The notes beneath the pieces were generated by a model that was given only the letters and a program-made list of their open reading frames with translations, made no database searches and had not been told where the DNA came from. The position numbers and the translations under genes are program-made. A stretch of DNA of 9,874 nucleotides, from positions 1 through 9,874 of the forward strand of contig JAHISY010000107.1 in the NCBI GenBank assembly GCA_018817365.1, written 5' to 3'. Positions 1 to 5,780 of the stretch are shown piece after piece (position 1 is the stretch's first letter; every line of letters starts with the position of its first letter). Source of the stretch: Patescibacteria group bacterium. Its GTDB lineage: Bacteria > Patescibacteriota > Gracilibacteria > JAHISY01.

Positions 1-831
1 GAAATTGCGAAGCTGGGATTAATTTTTTACCTCGCGCGGTGGATGGAGGGACGGAGAGAAGCGATTGCTACGATTGAAAATGGTTTCGTTCCGTTCGCGG
101 TGATTCTCGGAATCGTGGTCTTGCTTTTGGCTTTGCAGCCCGATTTCGGGACCATTCTTGTGATCACTTTGACTGCCGCTTCGATTTATTTCGTGGCGGG
201 CGCGCGAGTGAAACACATCGCTCTCGGCGGAATCATCGCGGCGACACTCGCAGTTTTGGTGGTGAATATCGGGGGGCTCGATTACGTGAAAAATCGTTTC
301 ACGGCTTTTCTCGATCCCTCGCTCGATCCGGAAGGAATCGGTTTTCAGGTAAAACAAAGCCTCATCGCAGTGGGAAAAGGCGGGGTTTTCGGGGAAGGTT
401 TGGAGGGCGCGACGCAAAGATTCGGCTATCTGCCGGAAGTGCAGTCGGACGCGATTTACGCGGCCACGGCGGAAGCATTCGGATTTTTTGGAAGCGTAAT
501 TATTACTGCGCTTTTTCTGTTAATCGCGTACCGCGGTTTTAGGATCGCGGCGACCGCTCCCGACCGCTTCGGACAACTCGCGGCAGTGGGACTCTCGGCT
601 GTGCTCGCAGGTCAGGCTTTTGTCCACATCGGCGTGAATATCGCGCTCCTCCCCTACACCGGCATCACGCTGCCATTCGTGAGCTATGGCGGCAGCTCGC
701 TCGTGGCTTCGTTTATTATCGCGGGAATTTTGTTGAATATTTCTAAATATTCGAATATTCACTCGGCTAACTTTTACCGCGAACAGAGTCTCTCGCTTCG
801 CGAGAGGAGAAGGCTGCATTCTAGGTTTTAG
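1..831 (+). CDS. ftsW: FtsW-like SEDS peptidoglycan polymerase, 5'-truncated
   Basis: Only the C-terminal 276 codons are present; the frame is open from base 1, so the start lies outside the window. FtsW/RodA/SpoVE proteins are polytopic membrane glycosyltransferases that polymerise lipid II together with a class B penicillin-binding protein. Family motifs are visible: LQPDFGT early in the fragment, FLDPSLDPEGIGFQ, GKGGVFGEG, the YLPEVQSDAIYA segment whose Asp corresponds to the essential SEDS acidic residue, and near the end GITLPFVSYGGSSL. Several hydrophobic segments fit transmembrane helices. The LPEVQSD and ITLPFVSYGGSS wording favours FtsW over RodA, but separation from RodA is not certain. 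The tail after the last helix is short and basic. A perfect 7-bp hairpin with a TTC loop (790-806) lies inside the last codons. The stop is TAG. Confidence 0.9.
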   Translation, partial: EIAKLGLIFYLARWMEGRREAIATIENGFVPFAVILGIVVLLLALQPDFGTILVITLTAASIYFVAGARVKHIALGGIIAATLAVLVVNIGGLDYVKNRFTAFLDPSLDPEGIGFQVKQSLIAVGKGGVFGEGLEGATQRFGYLPEVQSDAIYAATAEAFGFFGSVIITALFLLIAYRGFRIAATAPDRFGQLAAVGLSAVLAGQAFVHIGVNIALLPYTGITLPFVSYGGSSLVASFIIAGILLNISKYSNIHSANFYREQSLSLRERRRLHSRF

Positions 832-884
832 AAAATATGAGCAATCGCGCATTTTTCTGATCAAACAACTAATCTTAGAGCCGC

Positions 885-1020
885 AATTTCCAAAAATCCC
901 AATTTCTAAGCTCCAAATCCCAAATAAATATCAAATATCAAATCCAAAACAAAAAGTTTGATTTTTGAAATTTTGAATTTATTTGCAATTTGAGTTTTGG
1001 CATTTGGAAATTTGGGGATT
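885..1020. repeat. Intergenic inverted repeat built of CAAAT-type words
   Basis: The gap between ftsW and the PH-domain gene is filled by a low-complexity element. Bases 885-955 repeat C-rich words such as CCAAATCC, CAAATAT and CAAATCC. Bases 956-1020 repeat the complementary words (TTTGAATTT, ATTTGCAATTTG, GCATTTGG). The two halves are imperfect reverse complements around base 957, so the transcript could fold into one long stem. No open reading frame of note lies in it. Nothing gene-like is seen in the rest of 832-1087. Confidence 0.7.
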
Positions 1021-1075
1021 CAAAACCACGCCAATTTCAATTCCTCAAATGACTTTTAAATCTGCATCAACTCTG

Positions 1076-1081
1076 TAAAAT
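1076..1081 (+). promoter_or_regulatory. Possible -10 element of a leaderless promoter
   Basis: TAAAAT ends 6 bases before the GTG start at 1088. Transcription would be expected to begin about at the GTG itself, and there is no Shine-Dalgarno sequence in front of that start. No convincing -35 box is seen 16-18 bases upstream. The region is AT-rich, so a chance match is quite possible. Confidence 0.25.
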
Positions 1082-1087
1082 CTCCGT

Positions 1088-1612
1088 GTGTCTTACTTCC
1101 CTGGTCTCCGCGCAAGCGAACACGTGATTTTTTTTATTCGCAAGCAGTGGACTGCCTACATCAAAATTGTGGTGAAGCTTGTGGCGAATCTCGCGGCGGG
1201 GTTCGCCTTGTTCTATTTTTTCGTGCTGAAGTTTCCGCAGGACTCCATCACCTTTTTTCTGCTAATGGAAATGTCGATTTTTTACCTCCTCGGAACATGG
1301 TGGTGGGTATTCAATTCTTGGCTGGATGAAGAGCTCGACATCATCGTGGTCACGAATGAGCGGATCATCAACACCACACAATCCGCCTTTCTTGCGATCG
1401 AAGTCGCGAGCGCAGACCTCGATCAAATACAGGATGTGCGCGGAAAAGTGGCGGGCTTTCTCGGCGGGCTATTTAAATTCGGAAATTTTGAGGTGCAGAC
1501 CGCCGGTTCGAAAATTCTTTTTCTGATGGATTATGTCGAGAAGCCGGAACGTTACATTGATGAAGTTATCGAACTGAAAAATAAATTTGTCGCGAAAAAA
1601 AGCGGAAGATGA
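1088..1612 (+). CDS. Membrane protein with bacterial PH domain (bPH2/YdbS-like)
   Basis: A 174-residue protein with two hydrophobic helices at about residues 25-47 and 54-75. A soluble C-terminal domain follows, beginning DEELDIIVVTNERII and running to about residue 165. This layout and the VTNERII(N/D) strand are typical of YdbS/DUF304 (bacterial PH, bPH2) membrane proteins. The role of these small PH membrane proteins is mostly unknown; they are membrane-associated and may sense or scaffold the envelope. The GTG start is chosen because it is the first in-frame start and precedes both helices; there is no clear ribosome binding site. The stop TGA overlaps the miaB start (ATGA), so the two genes are very likely co-translated. 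Confidence 0.75.
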   Translation: MSYFPGLRASEHVIFFIRKQWTAYIKIVVKLVANLAAGFALFYFFVLKFPQDSITFFLLMEMSIFYLLGTWWWVFNSWLDEELDIIVVTNERIINTTQSAFLAIEVASADLDQIQDVRGKVAGFLGGLFKFGNFEVQTAGSKILFLMDYVEKPERYIDEVIELKNKFVAKKSGR

Positions 1613-2994
1613 TGAAAAAATATTGCGTGAAAATTTTCGGTTGCCGAATGAACTACTCGGATGCGGAGCGGATTGCTAGCGTGTTGAATTCGGAGGGCTG
1701 GCAATGCGCGGAAGATTTGGCTGAAGCAGATGCGGTTTTTTTGGTAACCTGCAGCGTGCGCCAAAAAGCGGAGGACAAAGCTTTCGGGTTGCTGCAAAAT
1801 TTGAAAAAATGGAAGGCTGAAAAAAACGGGCGCAAAGTGGGATTGACCGGCTGCATGGTTCGCCGAACTTCGAGCCGAACCGATGCAAAAAAAGATACGC
1901 TGCTGCGAAGAAGTGATGTTCTCGATTTCGTGTGGCGAATTGAAGATTCCGCGAAGTTGCCGAAACTTCTCGGCTTCCAACTTTCTACCAACTACCAACT
2001 ATCCGTAGTGAACCCTGTTGAACTGCCAACTACCAACTATTTCTCCATTCAACCGACGCGGCAAAATCCCGCGCAAGTCTCCATCCCAATCATGACCGGC
2101 TGCGACAATTTTTGCAGTTACTGCATCGTCCCACATGCGCGAGGAAGAGAGGTTTCGCGGAGCGAGGAGGAGATTCTCGCGGAATGCGCGGAGGCGGTGA
2201 GGAATGGCGCGATTGAAATCACCCTTCTCGGTCAAAATGTGGATTCATTCCAAAAAACTCGCGGAGCCTTCGCAAAACTGCTCGCGAAAGTTGCGGCGAT
2301 TCCGAATCTCAAACGGCTGCGCTTCAGCTCTTCGCATCCGAAAGATTTTGATGAGAGCGTGATCGCTGTGATGGCAGCGAACGAGAATATCGAGCGCCAT
2401 CTCCACCTCCCCGCGCAGCACGGCGATGATGAAATTTTGAAAAAAATGAATCGCAACTACACTGCCAAACATTATTTGAGCCTCGTTGAAAAATTCCGCG
2501 AGAAAAATCCTCACTCCGGTATCACGACCGATTTGATCGTGGGATTTCCGGGCGAGAGCGAGGAGGCTTTTGAGAATTTACTGAATTTTTACCGCGCGGC
2601 AAATTTCGATTTCGCTTTTTTCGCGAAATATTCTCCCCGCCCGAATACCACTGCCGCGAATCTGCTGGATGATGTTGGTTTGAAATTGAAAGCGGAGCGG
2701 TGGCACAGGCTGAATGATTTGATGATAGCGACCACTTCGAAAAAATATGCGAAATTGAAAAATAAAACTTTGGAAGTTTTGGTGGAAAAGGCTAATCGTC
2801 ATTCCCTCGAAACTTGTCCTCACGAAAGCGGGGAAAGGGAATCTAGAAAAAATAAAAGATGCATTTGCGAGGGAAGAAGCTCGGAATTTTTTCTCATTAA
2901 ATTCGAAGGCGGAGAAAACTTAATCGGCAAGCTCGTGAATGTGAAAACCACGCAGCCGCGCGAGGTGGAGCTGTGGGGAGAGATTGCGAAATAG
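1609..2994 (+). CDS. miaB: MiaB-type tRNA methylthiotransferase
   Basis: A 461-residue radical SAM methylthiotransferase that, by family, adds a methylthio group at C2 of N6-prenyl-adenosine 37 in tRNA. The N-terminal UPF0004 domain has the auxiliary-cluster cysteines C12 (FGCRMN), C48 (VTCSVR) and C82 (TGCMV). The radical SAM CX3CX2C motif is C165-C169-C172 (CDNFCSYC), followed by IVPHARGRE. The C-terminal TRAM domain starts near residue 383. The GCRMNYSDAER wording fits MiaB better than RimO or MtaB. Start 1609 overlaps the preceding stop; ATG 1612 is an equally good alternative. Two insertions are odd. About residues 123-144 are encoded by a CCAACTA word repeat between domains. About residues 398-411, inside TRAM, are encoded by a palindrome. 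Both keep the frame and all catalytic cysteines remain, so the enzyme may still work. The last 10 codons before the final Ala-Lys are duplicated downstream. Confidence 0.88.
   Translation: MMKKYCVKIFGCRMNYSDAERIASVLNSEGWQCAEDLAEADAVFLVTCSVRQKAEDKAFGLLQNLKKWKAEKNGRKVGLTGCMVRRTSSRTDAKKDTLLRRSDVLDFVWRIEDSAKLPKLLGFQLSTNYQLSVVNPVELPTTNYFSIQPTRQNPAQVSIPIMTGCDNFCSYCIVPHARGREVSRSEEEILAECAEAVRNGAIEITLLGQNVDSFQKTRGAFAKLLAKVAAIPNLKRLRFSSSHPKDFDESVIAVMAANENIERHLHLPAQHGDDEILKKMNRNYTAKHYLSLVEKFREKNPHSGITTDLIVGFPGESEEAFENLLNFYRAANFDFAFFAKYSPRPNTTAANLLDDVGLKLKAERWHRLNDLMIATTSKKYAKLKNKTLEVLVEKANRHSLETCPHESGERESRKNKRCICEGRSSEFFLIKFEGGENLIGKLVNVKTTQPREVELWGEIAK
1977..2040 (+). repeat. CCAACTA word repeat inserted in frame in miaB
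   Basis: ACCAACTACCAACTAT occurs at 1987-2002 and CCAACTACCAACTAT again at 2026-2040, with a degenerate spacer. The encoded peptide (STNYQLS...PTTNYFS) sits in the linker between the UPF0004 and radical SAM domains, where low-complexity additions should be tolerated. This kind of short-word repeat usually sits between genes. Confidence 0.6.
2801..2842. repeat. REP/dRS3-like palindrome inserted in frame in miaB TRAM domain
   Basis: ATTCCCT at 2801-2807 pairs perfectly with AGGGAAT at 2836-2842. ACGAAAGCGGGG, close to the core of common ATTCCC...GGGAAT repeats, lies between them. The 42 bases are exactly 14 codons and fall where the TRAM domain here is clearly longer than, as far as I recall it, the E. 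coli MiaB TRAM (about 17 residues between LVE and FEG). An insertion of a dispersed palindromic element is the simplest reading. Confidence 0.55.
2956..2985 (+). repeat. Direct repeat, copy 1 (miaB 3' end)
   Basis: These 30 bases, starting CCGCGCGAGGTGG and coding PREVELWGEI in miaB, recur without mismatch at 3719-3748, 763 bp downstream and in the same orientation. The pair brackets the unknown minus-strand gene at 3028-3678. Confidence 0.9.
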
Positions 2995-3027
2995 TATTCG
3001 AATTATTTCAGATATTCTGCCTCTCGC

Positions 3028-3678
3028 TTAGGAAAGTTGAATATTCTCCAGCTTCTTTGAGAAATCTCGGGAGATTTTTAAATTTAGGAATTTATTTTTA
3101 TGCAGGAAATCTCGAACTTGTTCAATCTCTTTTGAGACAGCTTTGCGAAAAAGTGTTTTTTGTAAAACGAAATATAGAATTCTTCCAATTTTTTGAATTT
3201 CCTCCTCTTTCACCAACTCATCGCAAGACAAACCTAAACTATTTTTGAAAACTAAAGCGTCCCAAAAATCCAAACAAAATTCAACTACTTTCCCTTCTCT
3301 TGTTTTTGAATCTTTCCACTCAGATGGCAAATCGCACATCCTTTCTGAAAAATCTCCTTGTAAGATTTTTTCTTTCTCTGGCAATACTCCGAAAAAAAAA
3401 TCGGCATTCGCCTCATCTTGAAAATATTCCAACGCAATCGCCAAACATTCCTCTTCGTGTTTTTTGCACCACCCCTCTCCGCAAAATTCATCCTGGTGGC
3501 AAGTAAATCCTAGCTTCTCCATTTCTCGATTAAATTCTTCTTCAGTTTTACTTTCGTTCACAACTTTGGAAACTTCCTCGCTCATCGCCAAAAATTTTTC
3601 ACGCATTCTTAATGCAGCTTCATATTCCTCGAAAGTTGGAAAATCAGCGGGATTCGGTGGTGGTGATTGGTGCTGCAT
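3028..3678 (-). CDS. Hypothetical protein, AT-rich, between duplicated miaB ends
   Basis: A 216-residue protein I do not recognise. It is soluble, acidic and rich in Glu, Lys and Phe, with no signal peptide or membrane helix. Residues 60-78 hold C60, C66, C71, H74 and C78 (C-x5-C-x4-C-x2-H-x3-C), a possible metal site, but no named zinc family fits. The N-terminal third (FEEYEAAL through EEEFNREMEKL) looks helical. Codons are visibly more A/T-ending than in miaB and the envelope genes, which use many GCG and CGC codons, suggesting a foreign origin. It is convergent to miaB with a 33-bp gap. The ATG at 3678 abuts the remnant miaB tail at 3677-3751; no Shine-Dalgarno is seen, and a later start at residue 25 (Met-Arg-Glu-Lys) cannot be excluded. 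Confidence 0.65.
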   Translation of the reverse strand: MQHQSPPPNPADFPTFEEYEAALRMREKFLAMSEEVSKVVNESKTEEEFNREMEKLGFTCHQDEFCGEGWCKKHEEECLAIALEYFQDEANADFFFGVLPEKEKILQGDFSERMCDLPSEWKDSKTREGKVVEFCLDFWDALVFKNSLGLSCDELVKEEEIQKIGRILYFVLQKTLFRKAVSKEIEQVRDFLHKNKFLNLKISRDFSKKLENIQLS

Positions 3679-3751
3679 TGAATTTGGCGAGAAAAATAGC
3701 GAAGTAAAAATTGTGAATCCGCGCGAGGTGGAGCTGTGGGGAGAGATTTAA
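3677..3751 (+). pseudogene. Duplicated 3' fragment of miaB (TRAM end)
   Basis: Read on the plus strand, this stretch codes an Ile-Glu-Phe start, then GEKNSEVKIVN, then PREVELWGEI and a TAA stop. It matches the end of miaB, where the same region reads IKFEGGENLIGKLVNV...PREVELWGEI. The last 30 coding bases (3719-3748) are identical to 2956-2985, while the part before is diverged. It is not attached to an upstream domain, so it is a remnant. Its EVKIVNPREVELWGEI wording fits the TRAM consensus, so it could equally be the original miaB 3' end displaced by the insertion of the gene at 3028-3678. Confidence 0.7.
3719..3748 (+). repeat. Direct repeat, copy 2
   Basis: Perfect 30-bp copy of 2956-2985. 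The base before the match and the bases after it differ from copy 1 (TTAAG here, GCGAA there), so the identity is limited to the 30 bases. Confidence 0.9.
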
Positions 3752-3753
3752 GT

Positions 3754-4776
3754 TTAACGTTTTCGCAAAAAATAAGCTCCCAAAAAGCTTGCAATCGGAG
3801 CTGCGAGGATGAGCGCGCTTGAGCCCACCACCACCCTCACGACTTCTTCCGCGATGAATTCGGAATTCAAGATCACCCAAAGCGGTTTGGAAGAATCAAG
3901 GAAAAGCAGCAAAATCAACGGAAGCGAAACTCCCGCGTACGCGAGCGCGAGAGTGTTGATCATGCTGGCGATGTGTTCTTTTCCAATCTTCATCCCGCGC
4001 GTAAATAATTCGCGAGAAGAAAGTTTGGAATTTGCTTTTTGAATTTCGGAAATCGAGGCAATTTGCGCGACCGTGATATCATCCAAAACCCCCAAAGTTC
4101 CCAGCAAAATCCCCGCGAACAACAATCCCCGCAAATCGATGAAAGCGAATTCTCCGCTCAAAAAATAAAAACTTTCCTCGCCTCCCGTCCCAAAAACTTT
4201 GGTGAAACTGATCGCGAAACAAGCGAAAAGCGCGGCGACAAGCAAGGTAAAAACCGTGGAAAGAAACGCCAAAAGAGAATTTCGTGAGAAACCGTGCGCG
4301 ACAAAAATCGTAACTCCCGCAATCGCAAATCCGCCGACAAGCGCGACCAAAAGCGGATCCAACCCGCTCGCGATGAAGGGGATAATCCCAAACAAGATAA
4401 TCGCAATCGAAATCGCCAAACCTAGCAGGGAGCTTAGTCCCCTTTTTCCTCCGACTATAAAAATGAGAGTAAAAAATAAAAGCGCCAAAACGAGCAAACG
4501 CGGACTTCGATATTTGTCATAAATTTGCCAAATTTTTCCACCACCCATTTCGAATTTCCCCAAAACCATTTTTTCGCCCTCGCTTGCTTCTTGAGAAAGA
4601 GTGGTGAGAAAGTTCTCGTTGTTTTCGATTTTGATTTTTTCACCCAAAAGCTTTACCTCGAAACCATCTTCGCGAACTTGAAGAACTTCCCCAACTGCAA
4701 ACTCGTTTGCAAAAACACTCCCCGCGAAAAAACAAAAGATAAATAAAAACGCGCAAAGTTTTGAGAAAAGTTTCAT
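3754..4776 (-). CDS. YibE/F family membrane protein
   Basis: A 340-residue polytopic membrane protein. Residues 1-23 look like a signal peptide ending VFA before Asn-Glu. Residues 24-90 form a small extracytoplasmic beta-rich domain. About seven or eight hydrophobic helices follow from residue 93. The segments YRSPRLLVLALLF, GKRGLSSLLGL, GVLDDITVAQ and GMKIGKEHIASMINTLALAY are characteristic of the YibE/F family. The biochemical role of the family is not established; a transport function has been suggested. The start is supported by the signal peptide directly after it. It lies 42 bp downstream of the four-helix-bundle gene on the same strand and could be read from the same transcript. It ends next to the miaB-tail remnant. 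Confidence 0.85.
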   Translation of the reverse strand: MKLFSKLCAFLFIFCFFAGSVFANEFAVGEVLQVREDGFEVKLLGEKIKIENNENFLTTLSQEASEGEKMVLGKFEMGGGKIWQIYDKYRSPRLLVLALLFFTLIFIVGGKRGLSSLLGLAISIAIILFGIIPFIASGLDPLLVALVGGFAIAGVTIFVAHGFSRNSLLAFLSTVFTLLVAALFACFAISFTKVFGTGGEESFYFLSGEFAFIDLRGLLFAGILLGTLGVLDDITVAQIASISEIQKANSKLSSRELFTRGMKIGKEHIASMINTLALAYAGVSLPLILLLFLDSSKPLWVILNSEFIAEEVVRVVVGSSALILAAPIASFLGAYFLRKR

Positions 4777-4818
4777 TTTAATGACAGAACCATCGGATAT
4801 TTTGAATTCAAATGATTA

Positions 4819-5166
4819 TTATTTGATCATTATGTTAATTAATGCAGAGAGCATTTTGGCAATTTCCAACAAATCAGCATAAGCTTTTTGAAATAATTCT
4901 TCCGAAATTTTACCTTCGATTTTTAAAATTCGAATGATCGCGACACATTCATTCACAGAACCTTTTGCGATAACATAAAAATTCTTTTTGTCTTTTTTAC
5001 TGTACTTACCAGCTCCTTCGGCAATATTTAAAACAATGCTCAAAGCCGCACGCTTAAGCTGATCTTTAATATTTTTATCAATTTGGAAATTAGATAAAAT
5101 TTTCAAAACTTTTATGTAAAGCTGTTCGGATTTTTGGTAAACGGAGAATTTTTCGAAATCAAACAT
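4819..5166 (-). CDS. Four-helix bundle protein (S23/23S rRNA IVP-like)
   Basis: A 115-residue all-helical protein. It begins with the family's usual aromatic-rich lead (FDFEKFSVYQKSEQLYIKV) and contains QLKRAALSIVLNIAEGAGK, the hallmark helix of the S23/IVP four-helix-bundle family. It ends with a helix LLEIAKMLSALINIMI. Relatives were first found in intervening sequences of 23S rRNA genes and share a fold with the Avd accessory protein of diversity-generating retroelements. The molecular role is unknown; nucleic-acid or reverse-transcriptase binding is a guess. No DGR or rRNA gene is in this window. The large inverted repeat at 5179-5283 starts 12 bp upstream of the ATG, and no Shine-Dalgarno is present, so the gene may be part of a small movable unit. 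Confidence 0.82.
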   Translation of the reverse strand: MFDFEKFSVYQKSEQLYIKVLKILSNFQIDKNIKDQLKRAALSIVLNIAEGAGKYSKKDKKNFYVIAKGSVNECVAIIRILKIEGKISEELFQKAYADLLEIAKMLSALINIMIK

Positions 5167-5178
5167 AAGTTAATTGAA

Positions 5179-5283
5179 AGAATTAGGATAAAGATTAGGA
5201 ATAAGAATTAGGGAGAAATTTGCGACAACTTTTTCTTATTCTAATAACCCTAATTCTTAATCTTAATTCCTATCCTTAATTCT
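5179..5283. repeat. Inverted repeat of ATTAGG words upstream of four-helix gene
   Basis: The left arm, 5179-5213, is made of words such as AGAATTAGG, AGATTAGG and AGAATTAGGG. The right arm, 5248-5283, is its imperfect reverse complement (CCCTAATTCTTAATC..., CCTATCCTTAATTCT). About 34 bases separate the arms. The outer and inner ends (AGAATTA, AGAATTAGGG) match exactly; a few single-base shifts occur in the middle. No gene lies inside. Confidence 0.8.
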
Positions 5284-5300
5284 AATTTGCGAAGCAAATT
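5284..5300 (-). other. 7-bp hairpin just 3' of the tRNA cluster
   Basis: AATTTGC and GCAAATT form a perfect stem around a 3-base loop (TTC when read on the minus strand). It lies 2 bp beyond the CCA end of the broken tRNA copy on the minus strand. It could mark a processing or termination site for the tRNA transcript, but there is no U-run after it. The ftsW tail hairpin at 790-806 has the same GC-TTC-GC tip. Confidence 0.4.
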
Positions 5301-5302
5301 TC

Positions 5303-5359
5303 TGGTCGGGGTGAGAGGGCTCGAACCTCCGACCTTCCCGATGTCCATCGGGACGCGCT
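5303..5359 (-). pseudogene. 3' part of a disrupted tRNA-Pro copy
   Basis: Bases 5302-5335 are identical to the 3' part of the intact tRNA-Pro (5419-5452): variable loop, T-arm, 3' acceptor strand, discriminator A and CCA. Further 5' in the tRNA sense, the anticodon arm is replaced by the palindrome TCCCGATGTCCATCGGGA (5336-5353). Beyond 5359 the sequence leaves tRNA-Pro: a GGCGCTG/CAGCGC hairpin with an AT-rich loop stands where the D-arm should be, and the 5' acceptor strand is absent. It cannot fold as a complete tRNA alone. Confidence 0.8.
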
Positions 5360-5419
5360 GCCTTTTTAAACAGCGCCAGAATCTGATTTCGGGTGGCGAA
5401 GCAGCCGTAGCTCGAAGAC

Positions 5420-5495
5420 TGGTCGGGGTGAGAGGGCTCGAACCTCCGACCTCGTGGTCCCAAACCACGCGCGCTACCAACTGCGCCACACCCCG
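5420..5495 (-). tRNA. trnP: tRNA-Pro (anticodon UGG)
   Basis: The 76-nt minus-strand sequence folds as a canonical tRNA. The acceptor CGGGGTG pairs with CACCCCG, and the discriminator A is followed by an encoded CCA (5420-5422). The D-arm is GCGC-AGTTGGTA-GCGC. The anticodon stem is CGTGG/CCACG with loop TTTGGGA, placing anticodon TGG at 5460-5462. The variable loop is AGGTC, and the T-arm GGAGG-TTCGAGC-CCTCT pairs with one mismatch-type position as in other tRNA-Pro. The C1-G72 pair and G35-G36 are the known ProRS identity features. It starts 6 bp after the stop of the GIY-YIG gene, so both are probably on one transcript. Confidence 0.95.
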
Positions 5496-5501
5496 ATAAA
5501 T

Positions 5502-5768
5502 TTATGCCGATATTTTAATCTCTTTTTCTTCGACAATCCTTTCTAGGATTTTTCTGCTTTTAAATTTTTTAAGCTTCCTTTCAATAATCCGAGCCTTTTC
5601 AATGGTTTGATACTTTTTTTGAAAAACTACTTTCAACGGACCTTTCCCGCGAAGTGAAATCGTTTCGCCTGAATTATGCTCGTCCAGCCTGTTTTCCGGA
5701 TCCTTGCTCGAACCAACATAAAACCGAGAACAATTTTTACTTTCGAGAATATAAACATAGCCTTGCAT
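5502..5768 (-). CDS. GIY-YIG endonuclease domain protein (UvrC-N/YhbQ-like)
   Basis: An 88-residue single-domain protein. The GIY-YIG core is present: GYVYIL at residues 3-8, FYVGSS about ten residues on, R27 in the PENRLDEHNSG segment, and a downstream E (IIERKLKKFKSR) at the usual metal-ligand position. Small free-standing members of this superfamily are common in bacteria and their substrates are mostly unknown; others act in mobile introns and restriction. The ATG start is supported by a GGAGG seven bases upstream, which is itself the T-stem of a broken tRNA. The gene fills the space between that tRNA fragment and the intact tRNA-Pro almost exactly. Whether it moves this cassette or is a passenger cannot be told. 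Confidence 0.85.
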   Translation of the reverse strand: MQGYVYILESKNCSRFYVGSSKDPENRLDEHNSGETISLRGKGPLKVVFQKKYQTIEKARIIERKLKKFKSRKILERIVEEKEIKISA

Positions 5769-5775
5769 TTAGATG

Positions 5776-5780
5776 CCTCC
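5776..5780 (-). promoter_or_regulatory. Ribosome binding site derived from a tRNA T-stem
   Basis: GGAGG on the minus strand, 7 bases before the GIY-YIG ATG, is a strong Shine-Dalgarno sequence. The same five bases are the 5' strand of the T-stem in the tRNA-Pro copy truncated here. Few other genes in the window have such a clear site. Confidence 0.7.

Noticed and set aside
2995..3027. Rho-independent terminator between miaB and the convergent gene
   Set aside because: No GC-rich stem followed by a T-run is visible in the 33-bp gap.
3464..3751. A 95-codon plus-strand frame ending in PREVELWGEI as a real gene
   Set aside because: Its first two thirds are antisense to the better-supported minus-strand gene; only the last 25 codons are meaningful, as a miaB remnant.
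4777..4818. Dedicated promoter for the YibE/F gene
   Set aside because: TTGAAT is present on the minus strand, but no matching -10 box at 16-18 bases spacing; read-through from the four-helix gene is as likely.
5303..5359. A second functional tRNA gene
   Set aside because: The anticodon arm would need a 7-bp stem with 4-nt loop or an 8-nt loop, and the 5' acceptor strand is missing.
5250..5489. Open frames across the tRNA fragments, e.g. a 79-residue one containing SSPLTPT twice
   Set aside because: They run through the intact tRNA-Pro and the tRNA-derived repeat; such frames are known by-products of tRNA sequence and not proteins.
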